From positions 9,407,973 to 9,471,972 of the forward strand of contig CP137679.1 in assembly GCA_037976565.1 (NCBI GenBank): a stretch of 64,000 bases of DNA, given 5' to 3'. Shown here piece by piece: positions 10,817 through 23,159 of this stretch. Numbering within the stretch: the first letter of the stretch is position 1; each line of letters begins with the position of its first letter. The notes below the pieces were generated by a model. That model saw only the letters and a list, made by a program, of their open reading frames with translations, made no database searches and was not told where the DNA came from. Origin of the DNA: Mesocentrotus franciscanus. Taxonomy: Eukaryota > Echinodermata > Echinoidea > Camarodonta > Strongylocentrotidae. The position numbers and the translations under genes are program-made.

Positions 10817-11620
10817 CGAACAGTCTCGTGTCACGTATCACGAAAAACACGAATAATCACGTCTACCAAAACGTGACGTGAGTGTTTAATCAATATTTTT
10901 TAAAATTGCAAGCGCTTGTTACTAAGACTAGTCATGACGTCACCGTAATATGCAAAGAGATTCGATCATACACACAGTTGAGCACGAAATTGAGGAAAAA
11001 TGGCGATTGTATGAACTGCAACTTTGAAGTTATTCAATTACAAACAATGAAGCATTTTTCTTTTAAGTGAATTTCTATTGTAATAGAAGTTTGTCAAGTA
11101 CATCTCAGTGAAACAGAAAATCTTCAGGCAAACATCAACATCGAAGTGATACCATACCATATCAAAAAAGTAAGTAAAGATCCATTTTGTGTTAATATCT
11201 CTGAAATGATTGTGATGTGTTCGTCGTTGCAGTTAGGGGCTCTCCGCATTGTCACAACGTATTACCCCCTATCCCATCCCCTTTTCTTTTGTCTGATCAA
11301 GGAATATTAACTGATTGAATGAACTCTAATTTGTGTCGTCGACGGTAATATTTTTAGAAACAATCAGAAGTTTACCGTAGATTATTTAATTTGAGCACGT
11401 CTCATACTTTTAAAGTTCAGTTTATAGCTTGATTATCAATAATAATCAGTGGTAGATGTGGACCTGTTGCAGAGACGGCACAAATGGCTCATTGCTAGTC
11501 CAAGCCTATGATATCTTGTCAAGCGGATTATGATTTTCATTTCGCCGATGCTAGCAGGCTGTAACAACCACCAAGAACGGTGACTGCGTTTCCTGAGCTG
11601 GCGCGGCTACACTTTAGTGT

Positions 11621-11668
11621 TAGTGTTAGATCTAGAATGTAGGCTAGTATAGTCTAGATCTAACACTA
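11621..11668. repeat. 16-bp hairpin
   Basis: TAGTGTTAGATCTAGA (11621-11636) and its exact inverse at 11653-11668, loop of 16 bases. TCTAGATCTAG words are common in this DNA (5040, 9300). Confidence 0.6.
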
Positions 11669-11787
11669 AAGTCTAAACAGCATTTATCCCTGTATCTCTA
11701 ATGGAATCATGTACCTTGAATTTTGCTATGTAAATGTAAATTCTAATTAAAAAAGACTAAATAAATGCCTGTTTTGGAAGATCAATG

Positions 11788-12127
11788 GGCGCTTGTTCAG
11801 AATCATATCCCTACTTTGACCCCGTAACTTGCAAATGGCATACCGTACCGACCGACGGCGCGCATCGGTCGGTACGGTATGCAATTTGTATTGTGCAGCA
11901 GTTTGCCGTGAGAAAGTGTATATTATAAGTCTTCATTTTTAGGAAAAATACTCCCAAAAAGATAAGAAAATTGACACGAAACAGGTAAGAAACTAAACGA
12001 TTTTTAAATCATGGCCATTATTTGAAGAAAAGATAAATATTTACTTGATTTTTAGGTCTGTTTTAGTAGCGTATCTCTACGCCGGAGTTACGGGGTCAAA
12101 GTAGGGATATGCTTCTGAACAAGTGCC
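11788..12127. mobile_element. hAT-like MITE with 42-bp inverted ends
   Basis: The left arm 11788-11829 (GGCGCTTGTTCAGAATCATA...) is the inverse of 12086-12127 with two or three mismatches. GATCAATG before and AATCAATG after fit an 8-bp target duplication with one mismatch. Inside is a perfect 18-bp hairpin (11838-11855 / 11865-11882) with the loop CGGCGCGCA. Non-coding. Confidence 0.62.
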
Positions 12128-12399
12128 AATCAATGTGGAAGTAGACCCTATTAACCAATGCCCCCAATGGCAATGTCGATTTTTTTTAAAATTAAAGATG
12201 TGGCATTGCCACGGACCTAGTCACCTATGAGTATGATGGGCAATTATACTAGCTTGTGTTATGCCATGGCAAAGACTTATCAAAGACAATTAAAGCCATA
12301 GCTAGGTCTAGACTCGTTTTTGCTCCACTAGTGTATGTGGCATTATGATTATGTGATCCAGGTCCAGATTCAGCTTGGTTTGGATGTAGGCTAGATCTA

Positions 12400-13480
12400 C
12401 CAACAACAACAAAAACAAAACAAAAAAGGTGTCTCTTCCTAGCTTCCTAATCTTACCCCCCCCCCTTTTCCCTGATTGTGCCTTGTTTGAAATATTTAGA
12501 GGGAAAAGACATGTTTAGAGAGAAAAAAGGTTTATATTCATTATTATTTATTATATTACTAATGTCTAAATTCTTACTTTGTTTACATTGAATTTTCAGG
12601 ACAATATGCCACCCCTTTTTTATTTTGTTGTTGTTGAGAATTCAGGATCCAACCCTACATATGACATGGGTTTTTCTTACTCTAAAGAACATGAACAAAT
12701 TTATAAACTGATAACTAATGCATGCATTTGATACCAGCACGAACCTTACTAAGTTTCTATTGTCTTTTAATTGTAGATTCTATGGAACCAAGAAGCAGAT
12801 AATGACCACAGAAGTGCATAAGAGAGCACCAGGACCCGATCATCAAATGTTATGGTGTAGATCTACTCAGGAACAGGATCGCCACCTCAGTTGAACTCTG
12901 GCAAAGTATGTTTGTATGAAGTTCGAAAATATTCAGGCTGTATTTATAATCTAAGCCCATGCAAACATCGCAGTCATCTTGGACTAATGATATTTTGGGG
13001 GAACTGTCATCTTATGTTACATTAAATCTTGTAATTCTCATTTATTCTCTAGCTTTCTTTAGGTGACAAACTACGGTGTTGCTAAATAAACAAATCAGCA
13101 TATTCACTCAGCAAGATATTAAAAGACTCAGGCCTACTCAAAGGCATTGTTTTCCTCAATATTACATTATATCTATCAAACTTGTTCTCACAAAATTTAG
13201 CAACTGAAGTTCAGTAGATACACCTATGTTTACAAACAACTTATAATTAATAGACTTCTACCTCTACATGTACTGCCTGTTATTGTATGTAGCAAATGTT
13301 TAATAATAATAATTTAAGAAAAACAATTTTGAAAGTTACTTGTAAAAGAATTGGAAATAAATTATAAACCTTTACTCTACTCTTCAAAAAAAGCCCTATC
13401 AGATAGACATAAGTCTATCATTTTTTTAATAAAACTAAAAAATGTAAGACCTAATAGTGGGTAGGTACTATTTTTTTAAT
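12400..13480. other. Intronic DNA without recognised genes
   Basis: AT-rich DNA with short poly-A and poly-C runs. An acceptor-like TTTAATTGTAG at 12775 is followed by a short frame with no similarity I recognise. No repeat boundaries were identified. Confidence 0.4.
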
Positions 13481-13519
13481 CTAATGTAGCGCAGCTAGTT
13501 TTAATCTTATTTGCTTTCT

Positions 13520-14040
13520 CCTCTCTTTTTGGTTTTATTATGCAGGTTGTCCCATGCAGAAGGTTTGATACCCAGGCTTTTTTCGTACAAGTCCCTAGTC
13601 CATCCTCATCTTGAGAACTGTTCCAGCGTCTGGGATCCCTAAAACATCTCAGATGTCCACGATCTTGACAAGATCCAGCACCGGGGCACATGCTATGTCA
13701 CAATGGGGACTACAAGAGAACCAGCAGCGTGACTGAGATGATGACGTTTTAGTGGCCTACTCTATCTACAAGGCACTCTGCAAGTAGACTGGGAATGGTG
13801 CACAAAATAGTCAATGATCTCTCTGCCAAAGTCCTATTTTCCTTCAACAAATCACAATCATGGAAGAACCATGACATAACCCTCCAGTTGCACCAAGCCA
13901 GAAGCGACATAGAAAAGTTTGAATTTGACCAACACTCTGTCCCAAAGTTAATGGAACTGACTTCCAGGAAATGTAGTGCATGCTGACAGTCCAGAGAACT
14001 GCCTGGGACTACTCCTGAGGCATCTAATTTCCTTATCCCA
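13520..14040 (+). pseudogene. Degenerate Jockey-like LINE 3' coding fragment
   Basis: Conceptual reading gives YKSLVHPHLENCSSVWDP, then DKIQHRG and, in another frame, LGMVHKIVNDLSAK. These match the LINE pattern YKxLVRPHLEYxxxVWDP, xxVQRRAxR and MYKIVNxL in the correct order. Stops and frame changes show it is dead. It is followed within about 100 bases by a (GAA)n run, a common 3' tail type for such LINEs. Confidence 0.6.
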
Positions 14041-14144
14041 CTAAAAAAAAAATCATCTGTCTTCCTCACACCACTTATAGTCCTTAGTACTGACTAGTTC
14101 ATCTTTCGGATAGGCTACATAGCCCTTTGAAGATTACCAGAACT

Positions 14145-14262
14145 TAGAAGAAGAAGAAGAAGCAGAAGAAGAAGAAGAAGAAGAAGAAGAAGAAGAAGAA
14201 GAAGAAGAAGGAGAAGAAGAAGAAGGAGAAGAAGAAGAAGAAGAAGAAGAAGAGAAGAGAAG
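14145..14262. repeat. (GAA)n microsatellite, probable LINE tail
   Basis: An almost pure GAA run directly after the LINE relic at 13.5-14.0 kb. The poly-Leu and poly-Phe frames on the other strand are artefacts. Confidence 0.9.
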
Positions 14263-14621
14263 ATATAGCGAAGATCATGAGAGTATTTATTTGTTCTTTT
14301 AAATGCGTGTACATGTAACATACCGGTAGCTTTTTGATTAATTCAAGTTCTGACAAATATATTACGGATGCTGAACTGGATACTAAATTGAAGGGGGGGG
14401 GAATAAAAGGATGTAGGAGTAGTACAATAGTAGTACTTTAAAATATTAATAATAATAATAACAATAATAATAATAGTACTAATAATGACAATGATCTTCT
14501 TCTTCTTCTTGATTTCTTCCAGGTTGGAGAACTGCGGAGTTGTATCCTTCGCAAATTGGGTCAATTTGATTGGATTGGATCATATAGCAGTCATAGCATA
14601 GCAGTAATAATAACAATAATA

Positions 14622-16215
14622 ACTAGAAATATCGCAATCTGTATTGCCGCGCAATGCGAATGTATCCCCCGGCAGTGGCAGCGATTTTGTGTCATCCTAA
14701 TGTTCGAAGGAGGGACAAAGATCCCTTCTCCCCTCCCTGAAACAAAAGGATGATGTAGAGATCGCCACTAGTGGCTCGAACTATTGTCAAGACTAGGATA
14801 GGAGCAGCATCACCAAACCAATATGTGTGTAGATTAGAGTATAATGCATCTCTGTAGAAAATTTGAAAGAAATCTTTTAAGAAATGTGGCAGTTAGAGCG
14901 CACAAAAGACCAAAATATGACCTTTGACCCTATAACAGACGGAACACAGGTGGCAGCATCACCAAACACTAAAGATGTGTAGATTGTACTAAGACACACC
15001 TCCATACAACGTTTGAAAGTAATCCGTCAAGAAATGTGGCATTTAGAGCGCATAAAAGACATATGACCTTTTACCATATAAAAGACGGAACAATGAGGGC
15101 AGCGTTGCCCAAAAGTGTAGATGTGTAGATTGTACCAAGAAAATTTGAAAGAAATCCGTCATGAAATATGTACCTGCAGAGCGCACACTAGACACCCACC
15201 AAAATATGACCTACAACATGTATGACCCTATAAAAGACAAAACACTGGAGGCAGCAGGCAGCATCAGCAAAATCGTACCAAGATACACCTTCATTCAAAA
15301 TTTGAACAAAATCCCTTGAGAAATGTGGCCTATAGATCGCACACAAACCATTCACAAAAATATGGGCTTTAATTTACCCTATAGAAGACGGAACAATGGG
15401 GCAGCATCACCAAAAGTTAGAGGTGTGTAGATTATACCAAGATACACCTCCATACTAAATTTGAAAGAAATCCATCAACAAATGTGGCATTTAGAGCGCA
15501 TAAAAGACATATGACCTTTTACCATATAAAAGATGGAACAATGAGGGCAGCATCGTCCAAAAGTGTAGATGAGTAGATTGTACCAAGATACATCTCCATA
15601 CAAAATTTGAAAGAAACCCGTCAAGAAATGTGGCATTTAGAGCGCATAAAACACATATGACCTTTGACCCTATAAAACACGGTACACTCATGGCAGCATC
15701 ACCAAAAACTACAGGTGCGTAGATTTTACCAACATACACTTCCATACTCAATTTGAAAGAAATCTGTTAAGAAATGATGCAGTTAGACTACACACTAGAG
15801 TGCACACAAGATATCTATCAAAATATGACCTTTGACCCTATAAAAGACGGAACACTAGAGGCAGCATCACCAAAATCTATAGGCTTGTAGATCGTACCAA
15901 GATACACCTTTGTTCAAAATTTGAACAAAATCCCTTGAGAAATGTGGCCTATGGAGCGCAAACAAACCATCCACAAAAATATAGGCTTTTACCCTATAGA
16001 AGACGGAACAATGGGGGCAGCATCACCAAAAGTTAGAGGTGTGTAGATTATACCAAGATACACCTCCATACAAAATTTGAAAGAAATCCGTCAAGGAATG
16101 TGGCAGTTAGAGCGCACACAAGAATATGACGCGGCGGCGGACGCGGCGGACGCGGCGGCGTAACGCTGCTGAATCCAAAGTACCAGTACCCCACCGGCAT
16201 ACTGCCGGGGGATAC
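14622..16215 (+). mobile_element. Helitron-like tandem-repeat element, copy C (complete)
   Basis: The best-preserved copy: it starts ACTAGAAATATCGCAATCTG, has the near-terminal GTATCCCCCGGCAGTGGCAG, and ends with CCGGCATACTGCCGG then GGGATAC. Both flanks are AAT/ACA microsatellite. Inside are about ten units with TGACCTTTGACCCTATAAAA. Length is 1.6 kb. It encodes nothing. Confidence 0.66.
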
Positions 16216-18066
16216 AATAATGATAATAGTAGTAGTAATAACAACAATAATGTCCAATGTAAAAAAAAAAAGTACTCATAAAACTCAGTATATACCTGTG
16301 CCTTACATAGTAATATAGCATGTTGATAATTGAATAAATCGTATGGATTTTATTTTAAAATATATAATTTTCTAAATTTATAGTAAAATTTTACAACTGA
16401 AAAATTTGAATTCAAGAGACAGCAGCCCCATTTATTTGTTACCTTTCTTTTGTTGATATATATGTCATGTTGCATTTAGAAAGATCATTATAGAAAAAAT
16501 TATGTTGATCAATGAGTTCTAAATGTTAATAAAATTAGTTAATACTGCTTAATTCTTTTCTTTTCATTTTCTTATTATGTGAAAGATATGTGATGATGCT
16601 GGTGATTATGATGATGTAGACACTCCGTAATGATAATGCTGTATGACTGAGTTGTGATGGGGCTGATGCAGTCTTGTGTATAGAATTGAGTAATTGGTGT
16701 TCGACCTTGTGATTTCTTTTAGATCTGGCATCAGCGAGATAGATTTAATCATCCATCCTCATAGGCGGAAATAAGAGAGTGGGCAAGGCTAAAGTATAAA
16801 TGCAGTATAAAAAATGTTTTACAATAGAGAGGAGGGGGCCGGGGAGTTAAATAATAAGTCAGTGCCAAAATGACAGCATGGTAATTGTGGTGGTGGTTGG
16901 GGAGGGGTGGAAGAGGGAGGGTAATAGGGCCTATGGAAATGTCAGCAATGGAAGGGATCGAGTCCTGGATTGAAAATGTTACTGTCCAGGGTGGGGGCAA
17001 ATGTCAAAAAATTTGTGGCGACGAATCGAAAATGAAAAGAACGAGGCAAAATTGAAAGTTCATTGGGGAGGGGGCACAATATGAAAGATCATTGAAGGCG
17101 AGGCAAGATGAGAATGATTAATTATTTGGGCACTAAAAATATGAAAATAGCACTTGTTAAGTGGGCTAAATGATCTGTGCATTTTGATTGATAATCATTG
17201 ATTTAAAAGGGTGAAATGGGGTCATTATATTTGCTTTACTGAACTGATTTTTGTTAATGTACTTAATTTCAATTAAGCCAAATGGGTGTCTCATTCATTT
17301 TTAATCGCAATTTTTAATCATTAATGATTAGCTAAAGATTCTGGCCTGAAGCAGCTTTTTTGCCATTAGTCTCTGCTCAATGACAATTTGCATTATTTTT
17401 TTAAACGCCAGCATCAATTTACGTGAGCTTTCGTAGATTGCATATAGCAAATCAACAAATTGTTGGGTCACGTAACCCAACACTTTGTAGATATGGGTGA
17501 CCTGTTTCACGAAAGGGCGCAAGACATGAACATGAACGTGATACGTGAGTGTTCGTTGCAAGCCAGCTGTGCCAGTGCCGAGAAATATTTTATTAGAATA
17601 AAATCATGTAGAATATTATTTTTGTTTGTTAATATCCCCTCGTAATCTCTCTCTCCCTCATTTTATCCACCCCCCCCCCCCATATTCGCTCTCTTTCTCT
17701 TCACTCTCACTTCTTTTCGACATCCCGCTGTACTTATATATGATTGAGCAACCTTTAATTGAAGAAATACAAACAACTGCAGTCTAATTTACATTGTAAG
17801 GTACATGTACATGTACAATGTACTTACATATTTATGTACTGACCCAGTACATGTAATGATAACATTTCTACATCACAATAATTGCCTCTTGACTGCTTAC
17901 TAAATACACTGTGTTCTAATGCATTTTTTCCATTCTATAGTTAGATTTGGATTTCACTCTGTAATGATTATTGAAGTTCTTCCTCCAGTTCAACCCAAGA
18001 TTTTTAACTTAATTGAACCTCCTATCTATATTGAAAGAGAAGTCTGCTATGAATCAATCAATAAAC
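16216..18066. other. Intron 3 DNA without recognised genes
   Basis: AT-rich; a G-rich stretch at 16.85-17.06 kb. At 17.54-17.58 kb a short segment (GTTCGTTGCAAGCCAGCTGT) is an inverted relative of sequence near 10.81 kb. No ORF or complete element was recognised. Confidence 0.4.
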
Positions 18067-18260
18067 TACAGTCAAACCTGCTTTAGTGACCACCTGTCTA
18101 CAAAGACCACCTGTCTACAAGGACCACATTTTTTGTTTCCCTTGAAAATGGTTTCTCATTAAAACATGTACTAAAGGAACCTGTCTACAAAGACCACCTG
18201 TCTACAAAGACCACTTTTTGTGTTTCCCTTGGGCGGTCGCTATAGACAGGTTTGACTGTA
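18067..18260. mobile_element. Tc1/mariner- or pogo-like MITE
   Basis: Starts TACAGTCAAACCTG and ends CAGGTTTGACTGTA, with TA at both edges. It contains four near-repeats of CCTGTCTACAAAGACCAC. Related ends occur at 22739 and 26467. It is 194 bp and has no ORF. Confidence 0.7.
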
Positions 18261-18302
18261 CTTGGCTTTCAGTGTGAATTGGCAGTCTAGCTGTACATAC
18301 AA

Positions 18303-18342
18303 GAAAGCCCCCCCCCACACACACACACACACACACACACCT
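18303..18342. repeat. (AC)n microsatellite
   Basis: A C run followed by a pure AC tract. Confidence 0.9.
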
Positions 18343-18837
18343 TGATAAAGAAAAACGACTCCTACCCCCTGTGCTGGCACGGGTAAAATCTGCTATTAAT
18401 GATAATAATTATGATATTAACTATGATAGCAACAACACCAATGATAATAAAATATAACAATGATAATAAAAATGATTATTATGAAACTGCTGCTATTACT
18501 ACTATACCTCTACTAGGAAGAAGAAGATGAACAAGAAGGGGAAGGAGAAGAATCATTTCAGGATATTAGTGATTATAATCTCTACGATTGTGGCATACAC
18601 ATACACAGTACATACTCAGTGGTTAGGAAGAACTTAAGCGATGGAAAAGGAAGGCAATGACAAAAGAGAGAGAGAAAGAGAGAGTGAGAGAATATGGCCT
18701 GGGTTCAAATTCAGTTTTCTTTAGATTATCAGACCCGCGGTAATGAAGATTATTTATTTGCCATGTTGGCATGTGATTGCCATGTGATGCTACTTAAAAA
18801 GGGTACCAGAGTGTCGTCTTTTGTCATCAAATATTGC

Positions 18838-18960
18838 AGGGTTCGTGCATCTTTTGCCAAATAAAATTTCTTTCTTAAAAAATGACTTTCCATGACTTTT
18901 GAAGTAAGAATTCCATGACTTTCCATGACTTTTCATGACTTTCCCAGGGGCAAATGCCGC
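18838..18960. repeat. Fragment of an interspersed repeat rich in CCATGACTTT
   Basis: GGGTTCGTGCATC followed by four copies of the word CATGACTTTYC. It looks like one end of a hAT-type element; the other end was not found. Confidence 0.35.
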
Positions 18961-19673
18961 ACATAAAGTAAACATTTTGCACGTATGAGCAGAAGATAAA
19001 CACTGTGACCGCCATGATAAACGTGTACAAAAAGGAGTCCCCAGGCCCAGCGCACAGCGCTGCTTCGCTCATATATTGCGTACATTGAACTTACACTTTG
19101 TTCAAATAGCATAGAGACGATGAAAAAATAAGAATAATACAAGGTCATGAGAATATACACTTCTATTTCTCTCTGCTAAATAGGCCAAACAAAAGAATCA
19201 ACCGAGCGGAATCAACTGTTAAACAAATTTATCATGAGTCATGAATTATCAGTTTGAAACTGCTTGGAATCGTGACAATGGAAGGGACCTAGAGACAATT
19301 ACTGTAGGGCTCGCAAGCACTGCGTGCAAACCGAATGGGATTTTGGTGAATGAAGAATACGACATGACGCGTGCTGCGGCAGTAACAGCTGTCCATACTA
19401 ACATCATCATGCAGAGTATAAAATGGCGTCTAAAAATAATGCCCCCTTGACAGAATTTTAAAATCTGGCTTCGAGATGCCCTGCGTTTGGCCACCCAGAA
19501 TATTAAAATTAGTTTTACATCTTATCAAAACTGTAACTGTTATAAGAGGCTTATATAGTATATGCCTGCTGTAGGGGCACATGAGTTTCTTCTACATGTA
19601 CATGTATTGTATATTGAAATAATACTACATGTATTATGAAACAAAAGAAAATTTCAATTTAAAAAGAACTTAC

Positions 19674-19748
19674 TGATCCTTGAACAGTTCTGAAGCAGAT
19701 TTCACAGTTCTCTGTCTCAGCAACTGATGACCTTGTGTTATCCTTAAC
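19674..19748 (-). CDS. arih1: Ariadne-1 coding exon 3 (start of RING1)
   Basis: A 75-base exon encoding 25 residues, VKDNTRSSVAETENCEICFR followed by TVQGS. NTRSS plus the CxxC pair (CEIC) matches the ARIH1 entry into RING1 (NTRSSAQDMPCQICY), giving the first two zinc ligands. The acceptor is TTGCAG|GTTAAG and the donor GGATCA|GTAAGTT, both phase 0. It is too short to stand out as an ORF; it was found by reading the minus strand for the continuation of exon 2. Confidence 0.85.
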
Positions 19749-19759
19749 CTGCAATTGAA

Positions 19760-21735
19760 AATGATGAAACACCACTTTGAAAAATCATTGATTTTTGCTT
19801 GAGTGTAAATGCAGCTGGAATCAAATTGTAAATTCTATCATAAAACTCGAGATGCATGTCATACAAAAATGTAGGACTTGTTCAAACCAAATTTTCCACC
19901 TTAAAAGATCACAAAAGAAAACATTATAATATCTTCAAAATACATAATTTAGTATTTCAACCGACTATGTCACTTTTTATTTTAATTGTAATATCAATGT
20001 GTAAAACTGGTTTGTTGGAAAGTGGAAACTCTAGCAGTCTAGTATAATAACTGCTTACAGCTCTTTCATGCAAATAATGCAGAGAAGTGATTCTTGATTC
20101 TTCATCCATAAAGTAAAAAATAGATGTACCTGTATCCTGTACAACAAATGCACTAACAATGGTATTTTGCATGCAATCTTCTTTGTTTTGTTTGGGTACA
20201 ATGTATATAGGCCTGTTAAAATGTATAAAAACATCCCAAATCCTTTAAGTCATAAATTTAAGAAAGATAGCTTTGCCTTTAAATGCCTACAGCAAGAAAC
20301 TCAACAAAAAAAATTTCAATTAACAATTACGAAGCAGTTTATCTCTCAACAACAAAAAATTCTTACATATTGTCTATTTCCATCACAGCCCCCCTCTTTC
20401 CTCCTCTCTATCTACATACCATAGCTTTAATACAAACATGTAGCACATATACCCCTTTGAAATAAGTTACGGTATGTAATATGAGGTAAATTCAACTATG
20501 TCAACTTGCTATGTGGAAATACATGTACATGTAGATCTTAGTCATGATACAATTCAGATTTTCTTGAGAGTGTTCATGTGAAGATCATTCATTTCCTTGG
20601 TTCAGATTTCAGAGTAATATAAATATAAATAAAGATAATGATAGGTAGATTAATCTAACTAGAATTTCTTTCATTTCAACACATCCAGGGTACATGTGCC
20701 TGCATGAAAACATGCACAAATATTGTACAGAACAGCTAGTACATGTAATTTCCATAATAGTTGTGATGAATATGTTAATATTGGTAATATTATTGTTAAT
20801 ACCACGCTATATAGACTTCATGTCCTATATATGATTAGAAATTAAACATTCAAACTGCCATCAATGATCAAACTGCAAATAAAATGGAATTGAATTGCCA
20901 TCACATCGCATGTACAATTTTGTGTATACATACAGTACATATATACAAAATCATGTTTGCATTCAGTTATAGACATATGTATCATGAGGAATGAAGAGTA
21001 TATTCCTCTAATAAAGTCAGTTACACTTCCTCTCTAAATCAACTTGTTTATAAAAGAATAAATCGCAATGAAATTTTGAAACAAAAACATGTTTCATTCA
21101 AAACATGCATATGCACTGTACATGGAACCGGTAACCCAATACCACTAGCTTAGAACAAAACAGAATTGGATGTAACAAGAGCTGATAAACATTCGTTTAC
21201 CCCTCTGGTTTAAAATAATAATAAATCAAAACGAAGTAAAAATGCGTTTTCATAATTCTACCGGTAATCATGCAGTATATTATGATTGCAATGGCTATGG
21301 ATATATATACAATTAAATTGTACTTTGCACTGACATTACTCACTGTTTAGTGATTATCCAGTATAATTCTATAAATGGGATCCTCGTGCTGACAACTATT
21401 CACAACTGACATGTACATGCATGTCTGTAGATATAACAACATTAAAACTGACAGCAATTATATCACCCTAAGGGTAAGATTAAAGCTGATATTGAGTTAT
21501 GGGGGCAGATCTGCATTTTGGCAGAAACTACATGTAGGCTTCACCAAATCTTAATTGTTTTAATTATCATGAAAAGAAATTGATGCAGCAAAGTGTAAAC
21601 AAATGAAATCTGGCTGGAAATCAGAACACTACTAGAAGCATGTGATCTACAGTCTACAGTACACTCTACAACGTATGGTCTTGATGACTACTGTAATAAT
21701 ATAATAAAAAATAATATATTCATTTGTAAAGTGCA
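19760..21735. other. Intron 2 DNA without recognised genes
   Basis: AT-rich, with several ACATGTACATGTA words. No exon, ORF with family motifs or bounded repeat was recognised. Confidence 0.4.
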
Positions 21736-21739
21736 ATAA

Positions 21740-22232
21740 CTATGTGGATATATTCTACTGCACTGCAAGAGCTTGTAAATGCCGTGCTATATACATGAAC
21801 AAGTGAGTTTTCAGTTTTGATTTAAAGTTTTCTAGTGTTTGGGCTTTCCTTATTTCTAGTGGTAATCTATTCCATAATCTAGGGGCAGCACAAAGAAATG
21901 ACCGGTCTCCGAGGGTTACTTTAGTTTTATATGGGGGTATTTGCAACATAAATGTGTCTTGTGTACTACGAAGGTTAATTACGACGGTTAATTACGACAA
22001 TGAGTTTGAGACTTGATATTCAACAATTCAGTAACATAACTAGGAGCTTGACCATTCAGAGCTTTGTAAACTATCATGAATATTTTAAATGTCATGATTC
22101 TCTGGCGAACTGGCAACCAGTGTAGCTCCTTTAGAAGTGGGGTTATTCCAGAGAATTTTGGGAGGCTGCAAATTAGTCGTGCACATGTATTTTGGACCCA
22201 CTGCAACTTGGATATTTGTGAGTCTGTCACTC
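21740..22232 (-). pseudogene. CR1-like LINE, C-terminal part of ORF2
   Basis: Two frames: DSQISKLQWVQNTCARLICS ... LKELHWLPVRQRIMTFKIFM ... VYKALNGQAPSYV, then, after a frame change near 21980, LGDRSFLCAAPRLWNRLPLE ... NFKSKLKTHLFM. These are the standard post-RT motifs of CR1/L2-type LINEs. The upstream coding part continues at 26106-26466, so this is the 3' end of one LINE split by a 3.9-kb insertion. Confidence 0.82.
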
Positions 22233-22235
22233 ACC

Positions 22236-22739
22236 AGGCCTAGCTAGCCTAGCCTGTGCGGCACGACGAACAATCGAGTCATCGATTGAAGTTCATGACA
22301 ATGACTCTGCATTGTTATGTTTTCATGAAATGTGCAAGGAATAATATCCTGTCGGTAATTAAATGTTTTGATTGAAGAGCTTGGGGTTGAATAGTTTTAT
22401 TGTGTGTAAAATGACCATTAGATCTACATGAAGCTTTATAGTTAGCCGCTATGCCGATGACCGCCTGACTGTGTGAGCGAAATTGCGCTGCTGTGGCTGG
22501 TCACTACCCGATCGCTACACGGCTGCTGTTGGTCGCTTTACGGCTGGCCCTGGCGGTCGTTGTGTGGGCATTTTTGGTGGCCAGCGGAAGCAAAATGAGT
22601 GGCCGCTGGTCGCGTTAGACAGGTGGTTGTTGTGGACAGGTTCTTATAACTACATGAAATCTCACGGGGGGATTTAAGTGGTCGTTATGGACAGGTGGTC
22701 GTTATGGACAGGTGGTCGTTAACACAGGTTTGACTGTAT
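22236..22739. mobile_element. Remnant ending in pogo-like inverted end
   Basis: Ends with ACACAGGTTTGACTGTA at 22739, preceded by two copies of TGGTCGTTATGGACAGGTGG. The left end was not found. It sits at the left side of the insertion that splits the CR1 LINE. Confidence 0.45.
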
Positions 22740-23159
22740 TGTGTTTGAGTCTAAATAATGCAAACTATAAACACAGAAGTTTCAGTTTCAATTGTATGTT
22801 TAATATGGCGGCTCCAATCTACAATCAGGGGACTACGCCCTCAGTAGGCATGAGATGTACAGTTTGGATTGCATACACAACACATTTCCCCCCCCCCCCC
22901 TTTAAGATAACGGGCTTATGACAGTTCAATATAAACGTCCAGAGATATTTCCAATTTTAACTTGAGTTCACTCTGTTGATGGTTAAACAAGATATCCAAA
23001 ATATAGCCAAAATACATATATCCAGTTAAAGTTTCATTTTTCTTTTTGTATCTTAATTGTTCACTTTATGGTTTAAACATAATCCTTGAGATACTCAGGT
23101 TGTTGTCGCATTCTTTGTGAGCGACGAAGAAGTGACTGTGGCTGTTGGTGGTCATTTCT

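Noticed and set aside
12775..12910. Acceptor-like TTTAATTGTAG followed by a short frame
   Set aside because: Frame shows no family match and the donor side is poor.
14115..14356. Poly-Leu and poly-Phe frames
   Set aside because: Translations of a (GAA)n run.
19241..19494. Overlapping 69- and 81-residue frames on both strands
   Set aside because: No motif, no splice support, and adjacent to an ariadne exon only by chance.
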